Shown here one piece after another: positions 26,008-34,310 of a stretch of 64,000 nucleotides of DNA (positions are counted from its first letter, which is position 1; every line of letters begins with the position of its first letter). The position numbers and the translations under genes are program-made. A model generated the notes under the pieces. It saw only the letters and a program-made list of their open reading frames with translations. It made no database searches and was not told the origin of the DNA. Origin of the DNA: Arthrobacter terricola (GTDB lineage: Bacteria; Actinomycetota; Actinomycetes; Actinomycetales; Micrococcaceae); the NCBI RefSeq assembly GCF_004354015.1, contig NZ_SMRU01000006.1, forward strand, positions 62,001 to 126,000, written 5' to 3'.

Positions 26008-27036
26008 TCAGCGCTGGCGGCGTGTGGTTTTGCGTTCGATGAGCTTGGTGTCGAGGAAATGGTTGGACGGATCGTTGGGAGCGTCGGCATTCTGGAGCCT
26101 TTCCACCAGCAAATTGGCGGCAAAGGCACCTTGGTCCGCAACCGGCTGCGCCACCGTGCTCAGCCCCATGAACCAGCTCATGGGGTGATCGTCGATTCCG
26201 ATCACGGAGACACTCTTGGGCGCGGACAATCCATGTTCCCGCATGGCCATCAATGCCCCAAATGCGGCCTCATCGCAGTAAGCGAAGACGGCCGTGGGGA
26301 GGCTGCGGTGGGCAATGAGTTCGTTCATGGCTTTGCGGCCCCCGTCGATGGTGGAGCCGGAGTTGATGATCAGGTCTGGATGAACGGTGAGGTCGTGGTC
26401 CTTCAATGCCCGGCTGAAGCCTTTGAGCCGTTCGCTCGAGCTCATGACGGAGTTTTCGTGGCTCTCGGCACCTGAAAGTACTGCCAAATCCCAGTGTCCC
26501 AGGCCGAGAAGGTGTGACGTGGCCTCCCAGGCCGCGTTTTCGTCGTCGATTCCTACGTTGTCCCACGGTACGGACGTCATCCCCACGCTGGCGACTGCCA
26601 GGCCGGAAGCGGCCAGAAGGGCGATCTCGGAATCGCTCAAATCAACGTTGAGGAGCAATACGCCGTCCACGCGCTGCGAGAGGCCAAGCAAGTCACCGAA
26701 GAACTTTTGCTTGACGCTTGCTTTGCCGCGAAGGCTGATGAGAACTGTATCCAATCCGCTGTCTCCGAAGACTTCCTCGGCCGCTTCAACGGCCTGGGCA
26801 AAGTACCAGGCTGTTGCGGTCGGGGTGATGATGGCGATGGATCCGGTGCTTCCGCCGGCCAAACGGGCTGCCGCGGATGATGCTTTATAGCCGAGCTTCG
26901 CTGCGGCGTCCATTACCTTCGATTGTGCCTTTTCGGACACATTCGGCAGGTTCCGCAGGGCACGGGAAACCGTGCAGATAGACAAGCCCGAGAGGACTGC
27001 GACGTCCTGGATTGTCGCTCGATGAGACTTAACCAT
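26008..27036 (-). CDS. LacI-family repressor of the disaccharide phosphorylase operon
   Basis: This 342-residue regulator has the LacI HTH TIQDVAVLSGLSICTVSRALRNLPNVSEKAQSKVMDAAAKLGY and a hinge ASSAAARLAGGSTGSIAI, then a periplasmic-binding-protein-like sugar domain. It is the first gene of the lacI-pgmB-GH65 unit. A perfect LacI-type operator lies 67 bp upstream of its start, so it probably represses its own operon and is released by the disaccharide or a derivative. Confidence 0.92.
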   Translation of the reverse strand: MVKSHRATIQDVAVLSGLSICTVSRALRNLPNVSEKAQSKVMDAAAKLGYKASSAAARLAGGSTGSIAIITPTATAWYFAQAVEAAEEVFGDSGLDTVLISLRGKASVKQKFFGDLLGLSQRVDGVLLLNVDLSDSEIALLAASGLAVASVGMTSVPWDNVGIDDENAAWEATSHLLGLGHWDLAVLSGAESHENSVMSSSERLKGFSRALKDHDLTVHPDLIINSGSTIDGGRKAMNELIAHRSLPTAVFAYCDEAAFGALMAMREHGLSAPKSVSVIGIDDHPMSWFMGLSTVAQPVADQGAFAANLLVERLQNADAPNDPSNHFLDTKLIERKTTRRQR

Positions 27037-27102
27037 TCAACACGGCCTCAACCCTTTCATTCCTTGGATTTGACGGCATTTCCGTGCACCGCCGAAGAAG
27101 AG

Positions 27103-27116
27103 TGTAAGCGCTTACA
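27103..27116 (-). promoter_or_regulatory. LacI-family operator TGTAAGCGCTTACA
   Basis: This is a perfect 14-bp palindrome with the central CG typical of LacI-family sites. It stands upstream of the lacI-pgmB-GH65 operon and downstream of the esterase stop. Confidence 0.85.
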
Positions 27117-27172
27117 ATTTTGGCAATCAAGAGTTGTATTCAGGCACCCGCGATTGTGACAGGAACAGCGCA

Positions 27173-27790
27173 TTAGCGCAGGACGTAGTACCTCAGGAAT
27201 GCGCTGACATCCACCATTTCCGGGGCTTCGATCCGGTGGCCCATGCCCGGGTAGCTTCGCGAGGTGAGGGCCGTGTTCGTGTTGAGCCACTCCTCAGTGT
27301 GCTGGACCGCGTCGCGGAAGATCACGGGATCGCCTTTGTCCCTCCCCCAAAAGAAGGGCGGCGGAGAATCGAAGGATTCACTGAGGGAAAGGAGATCGTT
27401 CTCCAACACGAACCCGGAGAGGCCCACGGTCGCCCTGAACCCCTCGGGCCGAAGCCGCAGCAAGGTGCTCGCCATCGCCATCCCTTGCGAATAGCCAAGC
27501 AGGCTCACGCTGCTGTGGTTGTGCTTGACGGAGTCGATCCACGCGAACACCTTGCTGGTTGTGCTGATGACGTCCGCAAAGTCGTTGGCAAGGAAGTAGT
27601 CCAGCAGGAACCAGCCGTAGTGGTCGCCTATGGGCATGGGGCCACGGACCGCGGCGCACGTGAATTCCTTGGGGATCTGAGGAAACAGGTTGACCATGCG
27701 GAGCTCGTCGGTGCCATACCCGTGCAACATGACCAGCAGGGGCGTCCCCGCGCGCTCATGCTCCGGCTTGGACCAGACGACTGTTTCCAT
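27173..27790 (-). CDS. phospholipase/carboxylesterase family hydrolase
   Basis: This 205-residue cytosolic alpha/beta hydrolase of the YpfH/carboxylesterase-2 family has the oxyanion-hole stretch LVMLHGYGTDE, the nucleophile elbow LLGYSQGMAMA (Ser in GxSxG), the Asp in GDPVIFRD and the His in PGMGHRIEAPEM. Such enzymes cleave short-chain acyl or thioesters. Length is usual for the family. ATG 27790 is chosen; it is divergent from the SRPBCC gene over a 175-bp gap with a long inverted repeat. Confidence 0.88.
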   Translation of the reverse strand: METVVWSKPEHERAGTPLLVMLHGYGTDELRMVNLFPQIPKEFTCAAVRGPMPIGDHYGWFLLDYFLANDFADVISTTSKVFAWIDSVKHNHSSVSLLGYSQGMAMASTLLRLRPEGFRATVGLSGFVLENDLLSLSESFDSPPPFFWGRDKGDPVIFRDAVQHTEEWLNTNTALTSRSYPGMGHRIEAPEMVDVSAFLRYYVLR

Positions 27791-27826
27791 GGGCCAAAGC
27801 ATAGTAGGCGGCGTCGCCGTCGAAAT

Positions 27827-27882
27827 CGCCGGAACGCGCCCGGATCGTCGGAAGACTCCGGCGACTCCGCAACGTTCCGGCG
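27827..27882. promoter_or_regulatory. 10-bp inverted repeat in the esterase/SRPBCC divergent region
   Basis: CGCCGGAACG (27827-27836) and CGTTCCGGCG (27873-27882) are perfect arms separated by 36 bp. It lies between two divergent starts, so a shared operator or looping site is possible. Confidence 0.35.
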
Positions 27883-27965
27883 AACTCGCGCTCAACAGCC
27901 CCGCCCGCGGGCGTAGACTCGGTTGCTCGAGCCCCACAACGCCGAACGCATGCAGGAGAGCACCA

Positions 27966-28397
27966 ATGACGGGCAACTTCATCGCAAGTTCAAGCATTGA
28001 CATCGACGCGGACGCAGAACGGGTGTGGACCGTGCTCACGGATCCATCCGCGATCAAGGATTTCATGTTCGGAACCGAGGCTTCCACAGACTGGACGATT
28101 GGCGGACCGATCACCTGGCGTGGCACTTGGGAAGGCAAGGACTACGAAGACAAGGGCGTCATCCTCGAATTCGAACCGGGCAAGCGGCTGGTGAACACCC
28201 ATTTCAGCCCGCTCTCCGGCCAGGACGACATCCCCGAGAACTACCACACGCTCACGTGGACACTCGAGCCCCAAGACGGCAAAACCAGGCTGACGCTCAC
28301 CCAGGACAAGAACGGCAGCCCCGAGGAAGCGAAGCACGCAGAAGGCATGTGGGACTCCTTGGTAAAGAGCGTCAAGCAAATCGCCGAACGCGGCTAG
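27966..28397 (+). CDS. SRPBCC-domain (AHSA1-like) protein
   Basis: This 143-residue START-like fold protein shows the pattern of AHSA1/polyketide-cyclase-type members: SIDIDADAERVWTVLTDPSAIKDFMFG, then TDWTIGGPITWRGTW, GVILEFEPGKRLVNTHFS and the C-terminal helix GMWDSLVKSVKQIAE. These proteins bind hydrophobic ligands in a deep cavity; the ligand is unknown. GCAGGAGAG precedes ATG 27966 by 5 nt. It stands alone. Confidence 0.87.
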   Translation: MTGNFIASSSIDIDADAERVWTVLTDPSAIKDFMFGTEASTDWTIGGPITWRGTWEGKDYEDKGVILEFEPGKRLVNTHFSPLSGQDDIPENYHTLTWTLEPQDGKTRLTLTQDKNGSPEEAKHAEGMWDSLVKSVKQIAERG

Positions 28398-28453
28398 GCC
28401 ACAATCACACACCGCGTCACCAAGCAAAACCCGCGTCGCGCAATAGGGACCAG

Positions 28454-29183
28454 CTACCGCTCGAAGTGCGAGACCGGTGCTTCGGAGTTCAGGGACGATA
28501 GGAGCTCTTCGGCGACCTCCCGCAGCTTCCGGTTCCGGCCGTTTGAAACCCTCGTCAGGATGTTGAACGCTTCCTCCTGGCTGCACCGGTTCTGGCCCAT
28601 GATGACTCCTGTGGCGAGGTCGATCGCAGTGCGGGAACGCATGGCGCGCTCAAGGTCGTCGACCAACTGCTGCCTGGCGCCGATCCGGACAGCCAGCCGC
28701 AGGGCTTTTTCCGCCTGGCTGGCGAATTGTTCGCAGTTCCGGACAGCCACCTCGTCAAAGGCTTCCCTCTGCGGCGCGAAAAGGTTGATGGCCGCCGTCT
28801 TCCAGCGCCAACGGGACACATAAGACAGCGAGATGGCCGCGCTCCGCAATGGTGGTGCAGTACTCGGCCCAACGCGAATCCGCCGAGGTGTCCTGGACCA
28901 GGATCGTCTTCTCGGTTCGCATCGCTTGCAGGCAGGGCCCGTCGCCGTACGCCTGCTGCACCTCGTCGACTAGCCGGGCCTCCCGGCTGCTCCCGGCTAT
29001 CGTCATGGAGCGCCTGCGCCGGCTCAGCGTGATGCCGCAAAGGATTTCCTGACTCCGGGCCTGGGACACTGACGCGGCGGTAAAGACGGCCAGGTCCTCG
29101 AGGAATCCGCTGACGTCGTCGCTATCGATGACCAAGTCCTGGAGCTGCTCCGCCACGGAGGCGTCGGCACCCATTTCATCCAT
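28454..29183 (-). pseudogene. GAF-ANTAR RNA-binding antiterminator, split by one frameshift
   Basis: From ATG 29183 the frame encodes a GAF domain (DLVIDSDDVSGFLEDLAVFTAASVSQ to HLAVLCVPLALEDGG) but soon ends at 28755. A frame offset by +1 continues the expected GAF end (AAINLFAPQREAFDEVAV) and a full ANTAR domain (LERAMRSRTAIDLATGVIMGQNRCSQEEAFNILTRVSNGRNRKLREVAEELL). The crossover must be near 28795-28805, at a GC-rich GGCGGC run. Intact homologues fuse both parts and antiterminate transcription in response to a signal. This is a recent mutation, sequencing error or less likely programmed frameshift. Confidence 0.85.
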
Positions 29184-29406
29184 GCCTCAGTTTAGGGGTG
29201 TAAAAGTGCCGACGGCGGAAACAATCCGTAAGGAGTGACCGCTGAATGCCCACTCCGTGGACACAGTGTGGACCACTCTTGCGCACCACCGTGGAGCGGT
29301 GCAGAATTCTTCTACAGTCCGTACAGATACCGGACTCAGGCCCGATCACCGGCCTGATCGCTCAAGCAGCCGGGCGCCATTCACTTTGAGTGAAAGTGCT
29401 GCCCCC

Positions 29407-29439
29407 ATGAGCAACCATCCCAGTCCGGCACGGAAGTAG
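29407..29439 (+). CDS. 10-codon upstream ORF, possible leader peptide
   Basis: ATG 29407 to TAG 29437 encodes MSNHPSPARK. Its stop codon lies inside the left arm of the hairpin that surrounds the next start codon at 29443, only 3 bp away. Ribosomes reading this frame would open the stem. It has only a weak upstream purine run, so translation is unproven. Confidence 0.4.
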   Translation: MSNHPSPARK

Positions 29440-29457
29440 CCGATGTCGGCTACTTCC
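29432..29457 (+). promoter_or_regulatory. perfect 11-bp hairpin with the start codon in its loop
   Basis: GGAAGTAGCCG (29432-29442) and CGGCTACTTCC (29447-29457) pair perfectly around the 4-nt loop ATGT, which is the ATG of the following gene plus one base. In the message this should hide the initiation site unless it is melted. Confidence 0.7.
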
Positions 29458-29886
29458 CAATCATCGGGATCCCGGGAACCACGGCTCCCCGGTGCATCCC
29501 CGCTATGGTGTGGCGCCTGCGGCACGGACGAACACCTCGTCGTTGAATCAATCCAATCCCAGATCCCTGGCCAGGCATCAACGCCTGGCCAGTTGCTGGC
29601 GGTGTTCTACAGGTGCGCCTCATGCGGGTTCTCCTACAGCCACGCTGCCACCGTCCAGCAAGCGGGGGCCATCCTGAATCGTCGGGGGATACAGGATGGC
29701 CTCCTCCAGTTCGGCAACCACTACTTCCACTGCAGCGAACCCCTCAGGGAAGTAGGGCGGTCCCGCCAACGAATCGAAATGCCGAAGGGTGACCACCCAT
29801 CAGCAGACGGCTCACCCCAGGGAGCAATTCTTGTGGTGAAGACCTTGAGGTGCCGTTGCAGCTTCGAACTGAAAATACCTGCGTAG
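29443..29886 (+). CDS. Cys-rich zinc-ribbon-like protein, paralogue 1
   Basis: This is a 147-residue protein of unknown function. Cysteines come in pairs: LWCGACGTDEHLV (residues 23 and 26), YRCASCGFSYSHAA, YFHCSEP and a terminal LRCRCSFELKIP. That set could bind one or two zinc ions. The paralogue at 38775 has the same spacing, with its first Cys also at residue 23, which supports ATG 29443 as the true start. No DNA- or RNA-binding domain is recognised. A small disordered-protein gene follows by 30 bp, probably in the same transcript. Confidence 0.75.
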   Translation: MSATSQSSGSREPRLPGASPLWCGACGTDEHLVVESIQSQIPGQASTPGQLLAVFYRCASCGFSYSHAATVQQAGAILNRRGIQDGLLQFGNHYFHCSEPLREVGRSRQRIEMPKGDHPSADGSPQGAILVVKTLRCRCSFELKIPA

Positions 29887-29916
29887 CCGGGCCTGAAACC
29901 ACGGGAAGAAAGAAGC

Positions 29917-30189
29917 ATGATGAAACACGGAAGTGCAGGGTCCGGCAGAAACAGCCAGGAGAACGATAACCGCGAGGACTCGCAGGGCGTCGATACCGAC
30001 CCCGAGCAACGCCCCGAGCCGGGCGTCGGCGAAATCGACGAAGTCGACGAGCGAAGGAAGAAGCACCAGAGGGAAAACTCCCCGGCGAGGAAGCTGGATT
30101 TGCCCGACCCGCCGGACCCGGACAACCTCCCGATCAACTATCCGGTGGCTCGAAAGCTTCCCCGGCCACACGGCATCGAGTGGCCGTAG
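29917..30189 (+). CDS. 90-residue charged, probably disordered protein
   Basis: This hydrophilic protein is rich in Glu, Asp, Arg, Lys and Pro (EIDEVDERRKKHQREN, LDLPDPPDPDNLPINYP) with no predicted globular core. GGGAAGAAAGAAG lies directly before ATG 29917; a second ATG follows at once. It sits 30 bp after the zinc-ribbon-like gene on the same strand. No family is recognised; the composition resembles stress-related disordered proteins. Confidence 0.6.
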   Translation: MMKHGSAGSGRNSQENDNREDSQGVDTDPEQRPEPGVGEIDEVDERRKKHQRENSPARKLDLPDPPDPDNLPINYPVARKLPRPHGIEWP

Positions 30190-30320
30190 CACGGCAGGCG
30201 GCAGCGCGGGCGCACCGGCCCCGCTGACACACGAGCACCTCTAGCGCTCCTCCGAAAACCTAGCCAAAACCACCTAAAACCACATGCACCCGCCCATCAA
30301 CCCCAAAACCACCCCCTTCA

Positions 30321-30373
30321 ATCTTTGTTTATGTTGTTTTCTATTGACAGAGCAACATGAACAAAGATAGAGT
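30321..30373 (+). promoter_or_regulatory. fru operon promoter and FruR-type operator
   Basis: ATCTTTGTTTATGTTG (30321-30336) and CAACATGAACAAAGAT (30353-30368) are 16-bp inverted arms with one mismatch. A perfect -35 TTGACA (30344-30349) lies between them and a plausible -10 TAGAGT starts at 30368 with an 18-bp spacer. Binding of the DeoR-type product of the next gene would cover the promoter, so the operon is probably autorepressed. Confidence 0.8.
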
Positions 30374-30441
30374 CAAGCAATTCCACATCATGTGATGACT
30401 GTCACGGATGTACCAGATCGCTTGTACGCAATGGAGGGTAT

Positions 30442-31251
30442 GTGTTTGCCGAGGAGCGCCAACAGCTGATCGCCGAGCTCGTTGCCGAGCGCGGACGCGT
30501 CAGCGTTACGGACCTCGCGGACCGGTTCAGCATCACCACGGAAACCGTCCGCCGCGACCTCGCCGTCCTTGAATCCGCGGGGAACATCCGTCGGGTCCAC
30601 GGCGGAGCCGTTCCGTCGGACCGACTCAGCACCCGCGAGGAAAGCGTCGTCGAACGTGCCGTGCAGCGCCAGCCGGAAAAGCTCCGCATTGCCGAGGCCG
30701 CCCTTGCCCTCATCCCGGAAAACCGCGCCGGCAGCATCCTGATCGACGCCGGTTCCACCACCGAGGCACTGGCCCGCCTCCTCGGCCAGCGCACCCAAAG
30801 CAACGTGTCCGCCAACGGAAAGCCTGCCCATGAGGAATTGGTGGTCATCACGCACGCCATTCCCATTGCCGGCCAGCTGACGGGCCATCCGCACATCGCC
30901 CTGCATATCCTCGGCGGCCGTGTCCGCGGACTCACGCAGGCCGCCGTTGGACAGTCCACCGTCGACGCCGCGTCCCGGCTCCGGCCGGACATCGCGTTCG
31001 TCGGCGCCAACGGAATCCATGCCACGTTCGGTCTCAGCACCCCTGATCCCGAAGAAGCCGCCGTCAAGGCCGCCTTCGTCACGTCCGCACGGCGCGTCGT
31101 CGTCCTCGCGGACTCCTCCAAGCTGGACGCCGAAACCCTCGTCCAGTTCGCCGCCCTGAAAGATGTGGACACCGTGATTACTGACCACGAACCATCCGAA
31201 GAGCTCTCGGCCGCCCTGGCCGAGGCTGGCGTCGACGTGGTGGTCGCATGA
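30442..31251 (+). CDS. fruR: DeoR-family repressor of the fructose PTS operon
   Basis: This 269-residue regulator starts with GTG 30442 behind GGAGGG. The N-terminal DeoR HTH is EERQQLIAELVAERGRVSVTDLADRFSITTETVRRDLAVLESAGNIRRVHGGAV. The C-terminal sensor domain has SILIDAGSTTEALARLL, GLTQAAVGQ and the VFAD-like VVLADSSKL that binds a phosphosugar, most likely fructose-1-phosphate. It is the first gene of the fru operon and overlaps fruK as ATGA. The upstream inverted repeat is its likely site. Confidence 0.9.
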   Translation: MFAEERQQLIAELVAERGRVSVTDLADRFSITTETVRRDLAVLESAGNIRRVHGGAVPSDRLSTREESVVERAVQRQPEKLRIAEAALALIPENRAGSILIDAGSTTEALARLLGQRTQSNVSANGKPAHEELVVITHAIPIAGQLTGHPHIALHILGGRVRGLTQAAVGQSTVDAASRLRPDIAFVGANGIHATFGLSTPDPEEAAVKAAFVTSARRVVVLADSSKLDAETLVQFAALKDVDTVITDHEPSEELSAALAEAGVDVVVA

Positions 31252-32255
31252 TCGTCACCCTGACTGCCAACCCCAGCCTTGACCGGACTGTGGAGCTCCC
31301 TGGCGCCTTGGCCCGCGGCGAGGTGCAGCGCGCCGTCGCCGTCCACCAGCACTCAGGTGGCAAAGGCGTCAATGTCTCCCGCGCGCTTGTCGCGTCGGGC
31401 CTGGACACCGTCGCGGTCCTGCCGGGCGGGGATTCCGATCCCGTCCTCGCCGGACTGCTCGCCGACGGCGTCCCCTACGCCGCTTTGCCGATCAGTGAGC
31501 CGCTGCGCAGCAACGTCACGCTCACCGAGCCGGACGGCGTCACCACAAAGATCAACGAACCCGGTCCGGAGCTGAGCCCGGACGAGCAGGAAGCCCTGAT
31601 CGGGCTCCTGCTGGAACGCTCCCGTGGTGCGAGCTGGGTGGTACTCGCCGGTTCGCTCCCGCCCGGGGTGCCCGCGGACTTTTACGCCACCGTGGCCCGG
31701 CGCCTCCGTTCTGTGGACAACCCAGCGAACGACGGCGGAGCTCCCCTGATCGCGATCGATTCCTCGGGTGCCCCGCTGGCAGCCTCCATCGGCGGTAACG
31801 CCGACGGAGAGACCAGCGGGAAGCCCGATCTCCTGAAGCCCAACGCTGAGGAACTGGCCGAACTGGCCGCCGCAGCGGGCTTCGCAAACGTCCACACGGC
31901 TGACGAACTGGAAGCAGACCCGGGCCTGGCCGCCAAGGCCGCTGCCGCCGTCGTCGAAAGCGGTGTGGGAGCAGTACTCGCAACACTCGGTTCCAAAGGC
32001 GCAGTCCTGGTAACCGCCGACGGTGCGTGGCTCGCCACCCATCCGCCGATCCAAGCCGTCAGCACCGTTGGTGCGGGCGACTCGTCCCTTGCCGGCTATC
32101 TGCTGGCCGCCACCCGTGGCGGATCCGCGCAGGACTGCCTTCGTCAGGCTGTGGCACATGGTGCCGCTGCTGCCTCGCTGCCGGGCTCCACTGTCCCGGC
32201 AGTCCACCAAACAACTCCCGACGCCGTAACCATCACGGCCCTTCAGAAGGACTAA
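31248..32255 (+). CDS. fruK: 1-phosphofructokinase
   Basis: This 335-residue PfkB-family kinase converts fructose-1-phosphate made by the PTS into fructose-1,6-bisphosphate. It has MIVTLTANPSLDRTVEL, HSGGKGVNVSRAL for substrate binding, and VGAGDSSLAGYL with the catalytic Asp. A 15-residue Gly/Asn-rich insert before PDLLKPNAEEL is longer than in most members. ATG 31248 overlaps the fruR stop; fruA begins 2 bp after its stop. Confidence 0.93.
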   Translation: MIVTLTANPSLDRTVELPGALARGEVQRAVAVHQHSGGKGVNVSRALVASGLDTVAVLPGGDSDPVLAGLLADGVPYAALPISEPLRSNVTLTEPDGVTTKINEPGPELSPDEQEALIGLLLERSRGASWVVLAGSLPPGVPADFYATVARRLRSVDNPANDGGAPLIAIDSSGAPLAASIGGNADGETSGKPDLLKPNAEELAELAAAAGFANVHTADELEADPGLAAKAAAAVVESGVGAVLATLGSKGAVLVTADGAWLATHPPIQAVSTVGAGDSSLAGYLLAATRGGSAQDCLRQAVAHGAAAASLPGSTVPAVHQTTPDAVTITALQKD

Positions 32256-32257
32256 CA

Positions 32258-34276
32258 GTGACCCAGCTCATCACCCCCCAACTGGTCACCCTCGACCAGA
32301 ACCTCGGCGATGCTCCTGCCGATGTCATCCGCTTCCTGGCGGGCAAAGTTGCCGCCGAGGGACGCGCCACCGAGGTTGAAGGGCTCTTCGCCGACGCCTT
32401 CGCCCGCGAGCAGAAGACCGCAACGGGCGTCCCCGGCGGAATCGCGATTCCGCACTGCCGCTCCGAAGCCGTGACCGAAGCAACCCTCGCGATGGCCCGT
32501 CTTTCGCACAAGGTGGACTTCGGCGCGAAGGATGGTCCCGCGGACATCATCTTCTTCATCGCCGCCCCGGCGGGCGCTGACCAGGAGCACCTGAAGCTGC
32601 TCGCCAAGCTGGCCCGTTCCCTCATCAAGAAGGACTTCACCGCTGGACTCCGTGCGGCCGCGACGCCTCAAGACATCGTGGAATTGGTCGAAGGCGCCCT
32701 TGCCGACAAGCCTGCCGCAGCTGCTTCCGAGGCCGCTGTTCCCACGCCGGCCGCCGCCGCATCAGCCTCCGCCCCCAAGCGGATCGTCGCCGTCACGGCC
32801 TGCCCCACCGGCATCGCCCACACCTACATGGCAGCCGACTCCCTCGTGGCAGCCGGCAAGGAAGCCGGCGTCGACCTACAGGTGGAAACCCAGGGCTCGG
32901 GCGGATTCACTGCCCTTGACCCGGCCGTCATTGCCGCCGCCGACGCCGTGATCTTCGCAGTGGACGTGGATGTGCGCGGCAAGGAGCGTTTCGCCGGCAA
33001 GCCCGTCATCAATGCACCCGTCAAGCGCGGCATCGACGAACCGGCCAAGATGGTCCAGGAGGCCATCGCTGCCTCCACCGACCCGCACGCCCACCGCGTG
33101 CCGCACTTCGGCGCCGAAGAGCGCGCCGAGCAAGCGTCCGAGGCCGCGAGCGAGCACCTCGGCACCAAGGTCAAGAAGGTCCTGCTAACGGGCGTCAGCT
33201 ACATGATCCCGTTCGTCGCCGGTGGCGGCCTGCTCATTGCTTTGGGCTTCCTGCTCGCCGGGTACGACATTGCCCTCGGAACCAAGGCCAACGACATCCT
33301 GGCCCACAACACCCTGCTCAACCTTCCCGACGGTAACCTCGCCCTGTACTTGGGCACGGTTGCCTTCAAGATCGGCGGGCTTTCCCTCGGCTTCCTCGTC
33401 CCGGCGCTGGCTGGCTATATCGCCTACGGCATCGCGGACCGTCCCGGCATTGCCCCCGGCTTCGTTGCCGGTGCGGTGTCCGGCTTCATGGGCGCAGGCT
33501 TCCTCGGTGGCCTCGTAGGTGGCCTGCTCGCCGGCCTGACGGCCCACTGGATCGGCACCTTCAACGTCCCGCGGTGGCTCCGTGGCCTCATGCCGGTCGT
33601 GATCATCCCGCTCCTGGCTTCGATTGTCGCCTCCGGCCTCATGTTCCTGGTCCTCGGCGGTCCCATTGCCTGGGTGACCACCCAGCTCAACACCTGGCTG
33701 ACCGGCATGACCGGCGCATCTGCGATTGTCCTCGGCATCATCCTTGGCCTCATGATGTGCTTCGACCTCGGTGGTCCCGTCAACAAGGTTGCCTACTCCT
33801 TCGCCGTCGCCGGCCTCGGCGCGGGCAGCCTCGCCAACCCGGCTCCGTTGCAGATCATGGCCGCGGTCATGGCCGCCGGCATGGTTCCCCCGCTCGCCAT
33901 GGCTCTGGCTACCACCATCAACAAGAAGGGCTTCAGCCTGGCTGAGCGCGAAAACGGCAAGGCCGCCTGGCTGCTCGGTGCTTCCTTCATCTCCGAAGGC
34001 GCCATCCCGTTCGCTGCCGCAGACCCGTTCCGCGTCATCCCCTCCAGCATGCTGGGCGGCGCGATCACCGGCGCACTCTGCATGGCCAGCGGCGTGACTT
34101 CCCAGGCACCGCACGGCGGCATCTTCGTCTTCTTCGCGATTGGAAACATCACGATGTTCATCGTTTCGATCGTGATCGGTTCCGCGGTTACCGCCCTGGT
34201 GCTGCTCGCGCTCAAGCGCTGGGCCGTCCGGAAGCCCGTAGAGGCCGAGCAGGTCCGCGTTCCCGTCGCGGCCTGA
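32258..34276 (+). CDS. fruA: fructose-specific PTS enzyme IIABC
   Basis: This 672-residue fusion imports fructose and phosphorylates it at C1. The IIA domain (residues 1-150) has His66 in GIAIPHCRSE; an Ala/Pro linker leads to IIB with the phospho-Cys182 in VTACPTGIAHTYMAA; IIC (about 300-660) supplies eight to ten membrane helices. The start is GTG 32258, placed 7 nt after AGAAGG. Phosphate flows from PEP via the ptsI and ptsH products encoded next in the operon. Confidence 0.94.
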   Translation: MTQLITPQLVTLDQNLGDAPADVIRFLAGKVAAEGRATEVEGLFADAFAREQKTATGVPGGIAIPHCRSEAVTEATLAMARLSHKVDFGAKDGPADIIFFIAAPAGADQEHLKLLAKLARSLIKKDFTAGLRAAATPQDIVELVEGALADKPAAAASEAAVPTPAAAASASAPKRIVAVTACPTGIAHTYMAADSLVAAGKEAGVDLQVETQGSGGFTALDPAVIAAADAVIFAVDVDVRGKERFAGKPVINAPVKRGIDEPAKMVQEAIAASTDPHAHRVPHFGAEERAEQASEAASEHLGTKVKKVLLTGVSYMIPFVAGGGLLIALGFLLAGYDIALGTKANDILAHNTLLNLPDGNLALYLGTVAFKIGGLSLGFLVPALAGYIAYGIADRPGIAPGFVAGAVSGFMGAGFLGGLVGGLLAGLTAHWIGTFNVPRWLRGLMPVVIIPLLASIVASGLMFLVLGGPIAWVTTQLNTWLTGMTGASAIVLGIILGLMMCFDLGGPVNKVAYSFAVAGLGAGSLANPAPLQIMAAVMAAGMVPPLAMALATTINKKGFSLAERENGKAAWLLGASFISEGAIPFAAADPFRVIPSSMLGGAITGALCMASGVTSQAPHGGIFVFFAIGNITMFIVSIVIGSAVTALVLLALKRWAVRKPVEAEQVRVPVAA

Positions 34277-34310
34277 CCACTGCCAACCAGCTAGTTAGAG
34301 GACCACATCC

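Noticed and set aside
33185..34114. Long leftward open frame inside fruA
   Set aside because: It is antisense to a well-conserved IIC domain, is Gly/Glu/His-rich in the manner of antisense frames in high-GC DNA, and has no ribosome site.
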